Source: Phoenix dactylifera (taxonomy: Eukaryota; Streptophyta; Magnoliopsida; Arecales; Arecaceae). Taken from it: a DNA stretch of 64,000 bases. The stretch spans positions 474,001 through 538,000 of the forward strand of contig NC_052409.1 in the NCBI RefSeq assembly GCF_009389715.1. The letters are read 5' to 3'. How positions within the stretch are numbered: the stretch's first letter is position 1; every line of letters starts with the position of its first letter. The notes below the pieces were generated by a model that worked only from the letters and a program-made list of their open reading frames with translations, had not been told where the DNA came from and searched no databases. The translations under genes were made by a program, and so were the position numbers. This document shows, in pieces, positions 25,287 to 37,494 of the stretch.

Positions 25287-28200
25287 TTAAAGTTGTGATG
25301 GCAATAAAATCTCATCTTCGATGTCTTTATCCTGAACTTTGTTGAGGAAATAGAGCTGCCTCCGCAAGTGCAAAACCTGCCATGGTCGTTTAAAAGAATC
25401 GTTTTCAGTTTGTTAATGTTATGACACAAGAAGGAAACTCAAACCTACCCGATCTAACCAGACACCTGTTTAGCAACTGACAAAATTTGGCTCTCAAATG
25501 GGATGCTTAAGGGTACCAGGGAAAAAAAAAGATATGCAGGTAGAAACTCCTACCTCCTGTTGCAAAACATCTGGAAGATTCTCGATTGAAAAGAGGCCAT
25601 GAATTTCAGCCAGCAGCCTCTCATCCTTTATACCCTGCCAGGTACAGGGGGGTAAAGCCAATAACAGAACAGTTAGAGCATCACTGCTTCCTGGGTGCTT
25701 CAAGACACAATCATTTGGATTAGAACTGCAACAACTCTTTGATTTTGCAGTTGATTCAGGTACAAGCATATCAACTCCTTGCTCATTTTTGCCTGAAACA
25801 ACCATCCCGGAGACAACGGTTATGGGTGCATCTCCATTAGCCCTGAAGCATTTAACACATGTTGCTCTAGAGCAAAACTGTTGGATAACTCCAAGGCCCC
25901 CTGTTAAAATTGCCGCCCCTTGGCAACAGACAGAAGCTGCAATCTCCGATAATGAATCATTGTTGCTTAAAGATGAGAAACTTTTGCGACACAAGCTTGC
26001 AGAAGATAAAAGGTCTGCTACAAATTTGTATAATTCAGTCTCACGAACTTGTTGCAGTACCTCTTCCTGATATCAGAAGGCCGGCACATGAAGATTCAGA
26101 GATGAGATAGAAAAGAGATGGAAAATGCAAATGTAGGGGAAGAAAAACTGGACCTTTGCAGCAAGTCTTTCCTCCTCCTCTTTGCTTAAGCTTGACCCAT
26201 CTTCCTCTTGTCTCCTAACTTCTGCAATCCACTTGATGAAATCCCCAGCATTGGCGGGTAGGGATTTGAATAAAAGCAAAAGAACTTCTGGAACACTGCT
26301 TAGGTCCTCAGACTTTAAAAGAATAGGTACATCATCAATCAAGTACCTAGCCATGCTGACCCAGCTCTCATGACAGCAGCTCTAAGCATATCCCGGAATT
26401 GGCAATATTAATTATTCACTCATGGAGATAATGAATAATATAACAAATGTTGATGTAAAGTTCAAAAACAAAAAATGTACAAAGTTCAAGTACAAACTAA
26501 GAGTTGCATGCTGCAGGATATAAATTAGATGTAAAATGGTGCGCAAGTAACTTTTTAATATTTGAACATATCAACACTTCCTTGTACGTTTTAATCTTGT
26601 TTTGATAACAAAGGAGCAACTCATTATTGTTAAACATCTTACGTATCCAAAGATTATGATGTTCTATCAATATTTTACACAAATGCACAAATTTGAACTG
26701 ATCATATCAGAATCCACATGCCAAAAACATTTGATGAAGAATTAATATCATTACCAGGGTATAAAGCAAAGATGCTGCTTTCTGAAGCCTTGACAAAAGC
26801 ATGAACCTGTGAAAGATCAGGAGCTTGAAAGTCAATGAAGCAAGATGTGAATGGTTTCTTAGAGAAAAGATCACATCCATCATGGATGTATAAAAAGCCA
26901 CATCACCAGTTGACCATGACCAACGAGTTGTATGCAAAAGAAGAAGAGGTGGATATAGGAACACAAAGGACAAAAATAATGTAATAAAAAGTACTGGCAT
27001 GTATCATTCAATATTTGCTAATAAAAAGAAGGTCAAATATGAGAACTGTTAGATGAAGAGGAGAATGTCATTCATACAACTTCAAATACAAATTAGACAT
27101 CAATTTATTTAATCGAGCAACCTAAAGTGCAATATTTTAGATCAAATCGTGGTCAGTTTCAGACAGTTTTTTAAAATATAACAGAAGAGTCGATAAAAGA
27201 AATGTAAATACACATAATGTTAATGAAACTCTGGAAAAGGAATTTCATCATAACTTTCAAGATAGCAATCTCTTGAGGAACACAAAGATTCATACAAATA
27301 AGTAACAAAGAAAAGCAATGGAGAATGGTCGTATCTTAAGACCCTCTGACCACATTCCCAGATAAGATAGATATACTTCTCATACATCCAGGAAATGATA
27401 GCAAGCAGTTTGAATAAAAGGCTTTGCATACCCCCGATGATGTCCAGTTGCTTCATCGATCGTATCCATGGCTTCCCAAAGAAGTTCGAGGGGGACCCAG
27501 TGAGGAGGATATTTAAAACGAGCGACATCCAAAATGAGTACCATGTCACTTCCAGCATGGTAGCCACCAATTGGTGAAAAATGACCGCTTCCTGTCTGCA
27601 AATTTACAAGAATAAAATCATCAGATTGTCAATTCCAGCAATAAAAAAAATGAATATATGTGAGATAAGACAGGAATGCAAATAACTTATATTATCCCAT
27701 TACCAATAAATAAAACATATTTATTGATTTCATATCTATTTTTATTCCAATACCAGTTAATAAAAATATGTGACCCTATCTCTGTCCAAAAGGAGGACAG
27801 AAACATGCACCAGGTGATATGAGAAACGGAGGACAAAAACAGCTATAGGAGATGATATGTGGAAAAATGAAGCAGTTAAGAGGTATCACAACTTATATGA
27901 GATTATAAAGGCATGATGTGTAAACCGAAAGTTCATCTAGCTTTCAGTAAACCATTTTACTGTTTATCATGTATTAGAAATCGTAAACTTCTGACCCAAA
28001 TCACTCAATAGCATAATCAAATGCCCTAACTAGAATTTGATTCACAACATAAATTCTTATATCACCCACCAGTGTAATCTTAAAGTTTCCAAAATTTTAA
28101 TCATCCAGTGAATCTTAAGGTTTCCCAAACAAATTTACAGCAAAGTCTTGCATATTTCTGTATATGTATACATACATTGTTGTGTTGTTCTGTGTATCCA

Positions 28201-31053
28201 CATGCAGATATCAAATTGAGTACAAACGGATTCATAATAAGCTGTTTTAACTATGATGTGAAGTCTATAGCATGGAGTAGTGTTTTCATGGAGTAATCCT
28301 GATAAGCAATGATATGCTATAGAATATATAAAGGTTAAGCAACTACAAAGACCAAAATACTGAATAATGGATGGCAAATGTGAGAAAACAAAAACATCAC
28401 TTTATAGAGAACACAATCATATTTATTAAGTTGATTTTACACATCTTCAACTAAGCCATTTCACCTGAAAGCATGTATCGTGGTCCATCCACTTCAATTC
28501 AATTAGACAAAAACCAGAAATTTTACAGAAGAAACATTTTATACAGAACTATAAACCATGGAAGAGAGTGAGAAACAAAGTTTTCCAACAAATATGTTTC
28601 TAAAAGAACTCAAGATATACTGAAGTTACATTTGAATTCACCAAAGAAAAAAAAAATAAATATTTCACTAACAAAAAACAAAATATTGTAATCAGACATA
28701 AACCTGCTTGAGAGGCTTCCTATGATATGATGCAATCAGATGGCAGTCCTCAGTGGAAGTACATTTTATAACATGGTTATGGAAGTCATCAACGGAGCTG
28801 TGACTTGTACGATAAGCTTCAACTTTAGCTCCAGCACAGTAAGCCAAGCAAGCAAGTTTGCCAAATGTGATGCCTTCAGCTTTGACTCTATCCAAAGGTT
28901 CACAGCAGTCCAACATGGACTCATCAAACCATCTCCAAGGTCCTGAAAAGGAGATCCTGAAGATATATAGTCTGTTGTCCCAAGAATTAAGACAAGTAAG
29001 AAAAAAGAACAAAACAGGCAAATCAATCTCATTATTTTACACCAGATTCTACAGAAAAGGGATTCCAAACAAAATATGATTATAAAATGTTAGACTATCC
29101 AATTTGTGAAATTCCATACCATTTAACCTTGCAAGAGTTAGACTATCAACAAATACCTTTCCACTTTCTTCCTGGATCTATAGCAAGAGCATTCAGGACA
29201 GCTGACAAACTAGCCAATCCACAGTAAGCAGGCTCTGATTGTGTTTGGAAGTAGGAAATTAATTTGAAAAATCCTTCCATGGTTCCACTTTGAAAGGCTT
29301 CAGAGAAGAGTCGCTACCAAATTATAAAACGAATAAGATTATTAAAGAAAATTGTACAGTATTTTAACACTTACATTTATATTATTGTCAAGTGGACACT
29401 AAATCAAGGTAGTAAAACCAGATTTGAAACAATTTATCAGAAAATTAACTTTCTGCATTGTAAATGAAACTCAAACCAACATGTGCTTCCACATCACAAA
29501 ACCATCTTACTGAAAAAAGAAAGATGACAGAAAATATACTAAACTCATCAAAGAAAAAAAAAACTTCGAAGCACCATGCTCTTCTGGAATTTCCATTGAA
29601 TGACTTCCATCATAAGTCATTTGACAGTAAACTAACATGAGGTTCATATAAGCGTTACAAGTAAAAATAAAAAGGCAAAAGAAAAGAAGAGGATGGAGTA
29701 TCAGACTCATCTGTAACAAGGATTAGGTCAATTTACTATCTTCAATCAGTTTTTTGATGCACAATTTGTACAACTCCATGTTTCATACCAAGTAGATGCT
29801 AATTCTAAGTCTAAGGCAGCAAATGACCTGGGTCATGGCAGACCAACCATATTACAGATGCTAGAATGATCAAAAATAGTTAATATTCTGAAATTATATT
29901 GTCCCAATATTTGTCCATAATAACTTCATTCTCCGGGCATTAGAGATCAGGTTATGTTTCCATTCAAAAAAAAAGAGGCTACATTTGGTAAAGTTTAATC
30001 CTCTCTGTTGTAAATTGTTGTGTCAAGCTCACAAGACTGGTTCTTGGTAAACAAACTAAGACACTACTAGTTTGCCACTTTCTATTATCAGGTAAGTCTA
30101 TAGTCATCACTATGCTAATACCGTTGTTATTTGTACTTCAAACACTAATTTATAAATGATGGAAGTAAACCTAAACAAAGGGTCAACTCATGCTATTTGA
30201 ATCTTCAAGTTGAATGAATGACTGGTGCGGGGGGACATATAATGCTCATATAAACAGATATTTGTAGAATCCTTTCAGATTTATAAAAACGTATTAAAAT
30301 CCTCCAAATAAATCAACTCGGCACTTTCTTTTATTTCTCAGCTACCTGCAATATAATAAAGGTGTACACGATCTTCACTTTGGAATTACAATTTAGCTCT
30401 ACCAATAAGAAATAATACTGTAATGGTTAAATATGTAGACTTTATTGAATTAATAGATTCTTCAAAAATCTAAATGTGATCGATCTCTTCTTTACTACCG
30501 ATTAAAAACATTTCAGCACTTTGTACTATCTATTTTGTCAGTTTTCTGCATGGGATTGCTCCAAAACAGCTGATTATATAGATAAATCAACCTGGCAATA
30601 ATCATCTTTCCAGGATTAGCAAAACATCAAAGCGTGCAAGAAGCTAGACTGTCGAATAAGTGGGACGACAGTCAAAACTTAAATATGATAAGAACTGATT
30701 TTTTTTTTAAAAAAAAAAAAACTGAACTTGAGAAACTTAAGCCAGAGTAGATCAGATAAGGAAAATGTGAGTAAAGAAGATCGTAGCAAGAAACCTCATG
30801 TATCAGGATCAAGTTCAAGAACGACTAGAGTAGCATCACAATCAAATAAATACAACAATCCGGCGATTAACAGCAGGAAGCAAAATCCAACCCTAGAAAT
30901 TTCGGCGACTTTCCCCATTTCTTGACATGAATCGGGATTCAAAGGTAGTACGAATGATGGGAATCGAAGGAGAACTACCTTTCCTTCAACTGAGGCGAAC
31001 TCGATCGCCGGCGGAGAGGGGAGAGCTCGCCGATAGAGACCGGCGACCGCCAT
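25287..31053 (-). CDS. PCS1: Phytochelatin synthase (glutathione gamma-glutamylcysteinyltransferase)
   Basis: Cytosolic enzyme making phytochelatins from glutathione by gamma-glutamylcysteine dipeptidyl transfer, activated by cadmium, arsenic and other metals. Eight exons join in frame: 30979-31053, 29157-29313, 28704-28942, 27432-27595, 26755-26806, 26154-26381, 25554-26066 and 25287-25376, giving 1518 bases or 505 aa (Arabidopsis PCS1 has 485). The protein starts [19 protein letters not shown]. The papain-like triad falls at the same numbers as in Arabidopsis: Cys56 in [11 protein letters not shown], His162 in [12 protein letters not shown] and Asp180 in [16 protein letters not shown]. The DUF1984 C-terminal metal-sensing half carries paired and spaced cysteines ([30 protein letters not shown]) and ends in ILLPSQL. 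Only ATG 31053 is in frame with the family N-terminus. No frame damage seen; it looks functional. The numeral 1 is by resemblance only. Confidence 0.97.
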
Positions 31054-31329
31054 TCCTCCTCCTCCACTTCTCTTCTTCTTGACTTCTTCCCCCCTCCCTT
31101 TATTGCAACATCCGTTTGCCCGAGGTAACTGCTTTTTATTATAGGTCCCGCGAAGGTTAACGCCTTTCGAACGGCCAACAAAATCCTCGTAGTCTCTTGG
31201 CACCCCTTACAGCGTATTAGGCCCACCTAGGACTAATTAAGAAACGCTACCGGATCGGGCCACACGGACTGCGTTGACAAATGCTTAAGACGGCCCAATC
31301 CTCGCAACCGGCACAGAGTGGCTCGACCT

Positions 31330-31760
31330 GGAGCTATGCTGTATTTAGTTGGGCGCTGCCTTTGACTCGGATAAGGATCATTGCCAGATCTTCGACACCT
31401 CAGTTTCAGAAACTGAGCTAAAGATGGTATAGGCCAATCTGGGCTATGCTCGGCAGGTGTTGCAGGCTAGAGTAGTTATACTTGAGGGTGATTTCGGCTA
31501 CGATAATTGCTGAATTCAGAGAGGCACCGCGGTGTGGGTGAGTGCCACACCTTGCTTTCGCATTCAGACTATGATTAATGGTGGCATTCCATATCAAGCA
31601 TGTTTTCAAAAAAGCTAACAGGGTTGTGGACTGGGTGGCCTCATTTATTGGCCAATCACTCGGGAAGTGCCCTGTGGATGAGAGGAAGTTGCCTAGAGCG
31701 CTTCATAATTTGATGTTTTTTGAAGGGTTATTCTCGACACAGACTTGTTTGGGTTCCAGC
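31330..31760 (+). mobile_element. Degraded LINE 3' fragment, same family as 22895
   Basis: Reads as a decayed RNase H domain parallel to the copy at 22895: a piece like VILEGD, then HIKHVFKKANRVVDWVASFI (compare HIYREGNGAADWVA) and DERKLPRALHNLMFFEG (compare DGELPLALRDILFFDL). Several stops and shifts interrupt it and no poly(A) tail remains. It lies just upstream of the phytochelatin synthase promoter, divergent from that gene. Confidence 0.7.
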
Positions 31761-32827
31761 TTCTATGTCCAAGCTTGGCTCGATGGCCGCAAAATGTTCG
31801 GATGGGATCATAGTTCTTGCGGCAGGTTGTCTGACTAAATAGAATATAGAAAATCTTCTGATGACATGAATTTGAGCGAAGAAATAAAGATGGCCACCTA
31901 TAGCATTGCATTTTTCAGCCTTGTGTGGAAAATGTTCTTCAAGAATCTAATGATCATCTTAGTAGCCTATTGTTGTTCCACGTATGCATCTAACTAATAA
32001 AAATTTGCACCTAGACACAAGGTATCCTCCAGCTAGGTCTTAGGAAAGTTATAAGAAACAATTTTGAGTAAAAAAGAGAAGCTACTGTTAGAGCATCATC
32101 CAATTTATATAATTAATAGAAGATTTTTGATGCCATCATCCAATTTAGACTTTACCTTGCATCTATGTACTAAAATGGAGCCATGATAGATGCCACCGCC
32201 ATCGTATGCATTTGCACCTCCACTGTTGCATTTTTGCCACCTACTTGTTATAGCATGATCGTGAAAATATTATTATTGGCTGTTCTCTACTTGATCAACA
32301 TCATCAATTACACTCAAAGATGCAACAGGAATATTATTAGTACACTGACATAAGATATGCTTAAGAAATCAAGGATGCATGACATGTGATGGCGCAGCCA
32401 ACAACGTAGAAAATGAAAGAAACTAGCGCTACAAAATTAGTATCTATTAATAATGGATTGGATAGTCATGGTCACGAAGAAACATGCCAATATTAAAGCA
32501 TTAATTATATAAGGCATAAAGGGAGAAAAGAAATATGTAGAGAGAGAGGTATACTATTATCTGCTTGATAGATTGAGAAATCTATCCATCTATTTTCAAA
32601 ATCAACGATGGATAATCTAAATTTAAGATCCAAATTATTAAATATGACTTGCATTATAGAAAAGTCTAGAAACCAAAATTTATATGTTCTGTCTCTAACC
32701 AAATCATCAATTAGATATTAAAATAGATGGTTTTAACGGTATAATAATATATTTTACTATAATTTAATCATCAAATTTTATTGAACTAAAATCAAATCTA
32801 TTTTAAAATACCTAGATTATAGTTCAT
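31761..32827. other. Intergenic, nothing recognised
   Basis: AT-rich DNA without splice-supported exons or repeat ends. Confidence 0.4.
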
Positions 32828-33310
32828 AAAATAGATTTTTACTTCATATGCCCTATCATTTATTTTACTACAATAATTCAATATATACGGTTTATTTTAG
32901 TATCGATTTGATAGATAAATTAAAGATCATCAAAATATATACATTTTAGTTTTTAAATTTTTTATCAATGCAGGTCATCTTTAATAGTTTGGATCTTGAA
33001 TGCATATTATCTATCATTGATTGCAAAAATGAATCAAATAATTTTTCTATCCCATGGAAACATAGAATAGCCTCCCTCTCATACTTTCGCACACCTATTA
33101 GCACACACACCCACACCCACACAAAATAGATTTTGGCTTAGTTTGCCCTAACATTTGTTTTGCTATAATAGCAGAACTGGTATTATTTATTTCAGTACTG
33201 ATTTAATATATAAATTAAAAACTATCAGAATATATAATTTTTAATTTATATTTTTTAATAATATAAATTATCTTCAATAATCTAAATTTTAAATGAATCA
33301 ATTTTTCCGT
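32828..33310 (+). repeat. Diverged direct duplication, two units of about 200 bp
   Basis: Two blocks share the same order of words: ATAGATTTT...GCCCTA.CATTT.TTTT, then TAT.GATTTGATA.ATAAATTAAA, then ATATA.ATTTT, then ATCTTYAATAGT. The first starts about 32832, the second about 33126, with a linker in between that includes an (AC)n-like stretch at 33104-33122. They are clearly diverged; origin unknown. Confidence 0.55.
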
Positions 33311-35201
33311 GCCATGAATTATATTTTAGTACCGATTTCACAGGCCCTCGTCCGCACGGGCAGCGGCACGCATTACAGTGCCAATGCATATAATAGCAAC
33401 CTAGCACCAATTCTCGCCGGCGGGGGAGGCTCAATCCAGCTTGGCCCCCACGTGCCAGCGAGGGAGCGCGACAACGCGTTGCGTGTCGTTAACCACCGGA
33501 TAGCAGTCGAGTCATTAGAGTTAAATATATGCAGCTGTAGCACCAATCAGAGAGCGCAATCAATGGCGAAAACGTAATATAAGTATGAAACTATATTGGT
33601 GTTTTCTCTCGTACTTTGAACCTGGGCCGCCAGCTCTGCGAGCCTGTAGCTAGCCCACCGGGTCACGCTGGCCTCCTCCATAGGCACCGCCCTTCCAGAA
33701 CCGTCCCATCGTCATCATACCATCAATTTTCCATTATTGGTGTCCTCAGTGCATCCCAAGCATCCCATCTTAGGACATGTCATCATGCGCTCAAGTTCTG
33801 AAACGGAGGACAATTAACAATCACAGCCGTCCACAGTCTTGATCAGCATCGCACATGCTCTCGACGCGTCGCACGCCATTCCACGAATGCTGCATCAACG
33901 GTGTTTGTTCGTCGCAGCAGCCGAACGGTCATAATCAAACGTGATCGCCCATCTCTCCGCCTGGCACGTGCGGAGGATAGGGAGAATTATAATATCCCTG
34001 CCGAAAGCGATGCAACGAACCCATTGGGTGGGCCCCGCCGGGGCTTGTCAGGCCGTGTTTTCGGGCTGTCGGCGGCTGGAGGCAGGCCGTGGCGTACGGC
34101 CGACAGCTCCCTATCCCGCTTCCCCACACCGCCCCGCCTAACCGCCGTCACCTAACCCTCGAACGATCCTTATATCTGAACCGTCCATTTGATTCCCACT
34201 CTGATCTTAACTCCCGGACATGCTCGAGGTTCAAGCGTGCCTGTCCTTCTCCCGTGCCCCGATCGTTCCTCCGCGATCCGTATAAAGTCGAAAGAAGAAG
34301 GAAATAATTTTATTGACTGACTAAAATACCCTTGAGAAACATTATCAAGCCGACGACAAAGATTTACAGGATCAACAATCGTCCATCTGCGGGACGGTCT
34401 GGATTTATAATCTTGAGACGTGTGGCGACAGAATTAAATAGGGATAACTTAGCCGTTACAAGGAAAGGACGGCGGACGCGGTCGGAGAATAAGGATGGCG
34501 GAGTAAAGCACGGAGAACATTCGAATCGGGCTCTTTCAAAGAGTGAAGTCCGAACAATACACATAAAATAATACTACTGAATTTATTTTCTTAATAATAA
34601 GAAATCCAGCAGCAGGCCTTATTCCTTTCTCTATTTTCGGACAAGGGAAATTCTCTCGAGCTCCAAAAATTAAATATTTTCTCCGGTACTAATGGAGAAT
34701 ATTTTATTATTTTCCTATTTTATTTAAAACAATAACCAAGTGCAGTTCTTCGGGGGAAAAAACTGCAGCCAAGTTCGAGCCTTTCAAGGACGAAGTGGCC
34801 CATAACTTCTGCATTCATCTGATTTCAATCAGATGGTAAATTACATCGTGCTCCATCAATCCAACGGACCATATATCATAATCGGCTAAAGGACGAGATA
34901 GGGTACTTACAAAGCATAAAGGCATTATAGTCAATTCGCATGTCACGACCTGCCCTCCTACTTTTTCCCTGACATCTGACACCTCTGAAGTTTACCACCA
35001 CTGCAGCTTCTATTCCATCCCCAGGGGTACATTAGTCATTCTACATAACGAGGGTGGCATTTTCGTGAATACCGCCTGACACATCAGTTGCCCCCTCCCC
35101 TCCCCTCTTAAAAATCCGGAACACCGCCATCGTTGCCCCTTGACTTCCCTCCCCTCCCCCTCTCTCTCTCTCTTAGTAGCATTTTCGTGAGTAGAAGGAA
35201 A
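33311..35201. other. Upstream region of the RLP29-like gene
   Basis: A GC-rich stretch around 33400-34300 has many short frames on both strands, none recognisable. About 34600-35100 is AT-rich. A pyrimidine-rich leader (CCCTCTCTCTCTCTC, about 35157-35174) lies just ahead of the ATG and is probably transcribed. Confidence 0.4.
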
Positions 35202-36593
35202 ATGGGGTTCTATACCTCATCCGGTCCTCCTCTCATTCTCCTCCTCTCTCTTTTCGCCGCCTCCACCATTGCCGCCGAAGACCAGCCGCCGCTCCCCGGC
35301 CTCCCGCCATCAGAGCAGGAGGCAACGTACCTCGCCCTCGAGTCCATCGATCCGGAGACAGCATGGCGCTCCCTCTTCCCCGACGACCTCTGTCTCGCCG
35401 GTCCCCACGGTGTCGTCTGCGACCTCCTCCCCGACGGCACGCTCCACGTAACCGAGCTCAACTTCGGCTACCTCTCCGACTTCTCCGCCAACCCCGCCTG
35501 CGGCCCCAACGCCACCCTCTCCCCCGTTCTCTCCTCCTCCGCTGCCTCCGCATTCCCGTTCCTCCGCAAGCTCTTCTTCTACAACTGCTTCACCCATGCG
35601 AAGGCCGCCCTCCCGGGGCGCGAGTTGAATCTCCCCTCCTCCCTCGAAGAGCTCGTCTTCGTCCAGAACCCGTCCCTCGTCGGCCGGCTCAGCGGCAGGA
35701 TCCGCGATCTCCCCCGTCTTCGGCGTCTGATCATCTCCTCTAGTGGTATATCTGGCAACATCCCCGCCGAGATCGGGAAGCTACGAAGCCTGGAGCAAGT
35801 CGTTCTATCGGAAAATCGTCTCCGAGGAGGGATTCCGGCGACCATCGGCCGGTGCCGGAGTTTGAAGATCCTAGATCTGAGCGGGAACCGGATCGGCGGC
35901 GACCTCCCCGTGGAGATTGGGCGGTTGGGCGAACTCGTCAAGCTCGATTTGAGCTCGAACCTGATCCGCGGTTCCTTCCCGGTCGAGCTGGGCCGCTTAC
36001 AGCGGCTCGAGTTCTTGGACGTGCGCCATAACAGGCTCACCGGCGGCGTCCCGACCGCGCTGGCGGAGATGGCGAGCATGAGGGAGGTGTATCTAAGCGG
36101 TAACCCGATGGGTGGCCGGATCCCGGAAATTTGGGAGAAGCTTGGGGGCATTTTGGGAGTAGGGATGTCCGGCCTGGGTTTGGTCGGGAATATTCCGTCC
36201 ACTATGGGGGTGTTTCTGGAAAACGTACGTTATCTGGCGCTGGACGGCAACTTTCTGGAGGGGAAGGTGCCGGAGCAGTTTAAGCGGCTGGAGAGGTCCG
36301 CGGGGGAGATTAACTTGGAGAACAACGCCCTCCAGGGTCGGATACCGTTCTCCGCCGGCTTCGTGGATCGCTTGGGGGGTAAGCTTAAGCTGGCTGGTAA
36401 CCCGAAGCTGTGCCTGGGCGAAGATTTGGTTGGCCACGTGAGTGCCAAGGGAAGTCTCACTTACTTGGAGCGGTGCAACAAAACGGAAATTCCCTATCCC
36501 GTCGACTTTCGCTATGGCTCCGGGCTTTCCATAGCGAAGATATCTCCTTGGCTTTTTGTTTCCTTTTCTTGTTTGCTTCTAGTTTTTAGGTGA
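35202..36593 (+). CDS. Leucine-rich-repeat receptor-like protein, RLP29-like
   Basis: Intronless, 463 aa. The start at 35202 has a good context (AAAATGG) and gives a signal peptide (PPLILLLSLFAAS, residues about 9-24); the frame is open further upstream but has no ATG. The N-terminal cap has spaced cysteines and the family motifs TAWRSLFPDDLC, LHVTELNFGYL and FLRKLFFYNCFTH. Plant-type LRRs follow, for example SGNIPAEIGKLRSLEQVVLS, LKILDLSGNRIGGDLP and LEFLDVRHNRLTGGVP, about ten in all, then a C-terminal cap with two cysteines (KLCLG, ERCNK). The last 17 residues (SPWLFVSFSCLLLVFR) are hydrophobic with virtually no cytoplasmic tail, so the protein is either a tail-anchored surface protein or a GPI-anchor precursor. 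No kinase domain. Identification with Arabidopsis RLP29 is from remembered sequence features; a PII-2-like relative is the main alternative. Confidence 0.88.
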   Translation: MGFYTSSGPPLILLLSLFAASTIAAEDQPPLPGLPPSEQEATYLALESIDPETAWRSLFPDDLCLAGPHGVVCDLLPDGTLHVTELNFGYLSDFSANPACGPNATLSPVLSSSAASAFPFLRKLFFYNCFTHAKAALPGRELNLPSSLEELVFVQNPSLVGRLSGRIRDLPRLRRLIISSSGISGNIPAEIGKLRSLEQVVLSENRLRGGIPATIGRCRSLKILDLSGNRIGGDLPVEIGRLGELVKLDLSSNLIRGSFPVELGRLQRLEFLDVRHNRLTGGVPTALAEMASMREVYLSGNPMGGRIPEIWEKLGGILGVGMSGLGLVGNIPSTMGVFLENVRYLALDGNFLEGKVPEQFKRLERSAGEINLENNALQGRIPFSAGFVDRLGGKLKLAGNPKLCLGEDLVGHVSAKGSLTYLERCNKTEIPYPVDFRYGSGLSIAKISPWLFVSFSCLLLVFR

Positions 36594-37494
36594 CTAGTGA
36601 GTAGTGCCTTGGGTTTGCAAGTGTGGAAAGGAAAAGAGGGAAAAATCTAGTTTAGGCGAAAAAAGGAATGAATTACCCAATAGAAGTTACTGTCTCCACT
36701 ACTTGGAGTTGTAAATCGAAAGTAACCAAAACGAAAACAGCGCAAATTTTATGCCTTGGGTCGCAATTTCTTGCTTTTTCATTACGTATATGCACTTATC
36801 CCCCTAAAAGAATACATATATCATGTATATAATACATTTGTTACAACAGTCGTTACAGTCATTATATAACAACCAAACAATCTAAAGTAAAAATTTTATA
36901 TTGGAAAGACATACGGTTCGGATATGGAGTCTCAAATGAGCAGGTCGACTGTTAAAAATAACATCGAGAAACTGTTACAAAGCCCCATGCAACAGAATAT
37001 GAGAAATGTGGTTTGTCCTAAATCATGAATCATATAGGCATGACATTATATGAGAGGAATAAGGATGGCGTGTTATATATGGAAAGCATTTTACATCGTG
37101 TTATATATTAATATGACTTAGGTACAAACGGCTTGGATTGGCTGAGTAGCCAGCTTTTCCCCAAGGAAAAAACATTTCTGATACAAAATGAGAAGCATTT
37201 GAAAGAGAGCGCTCACACTGATTCTTATACTGGTCTATAAGAGGCATTTTTGCATTTCTCTCTTCATGTCATTTATTGATTCAAGAAAAATGTTCGTAAG
37301 AACCATCCTTTGGGGAATACCATTCGGACGGTGATCCGTCATCGATCTGGACTCCGGGGTCGCTAGAGCAACTCAACAACGCCAAATCACTGGAAATCAA
37401 GCGGTCCACGGAATATCTTTGTACCGGTCGTGATGGAAAGTCACGACAGCAGACAGCTCTCCTCTGCTCTCTCTGTCCTCCGCTGGGGATCGCA
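36594..37494. other. Convergent 3' ends of the RLP29-like and RIC genes
   Basis: Holds the 3' UTRs of two genes pointing at each other. No further gene or clear repeat seen. Confidence 0.45.

Noticed and set aside
33901-34307. Overlapping short frames on both strands upstream of the RLP29-like gene
   Set aside because: GC-rich promoter-side DNA; no frame stands out and none has a domain.
35363-36460. Several long frames overlapping the RLP29-like gene in other frames
   Set aside because: They are shadows of GC-rich coding sequence; only the plus-strand LRR frame shows a signal peptide and repeats.
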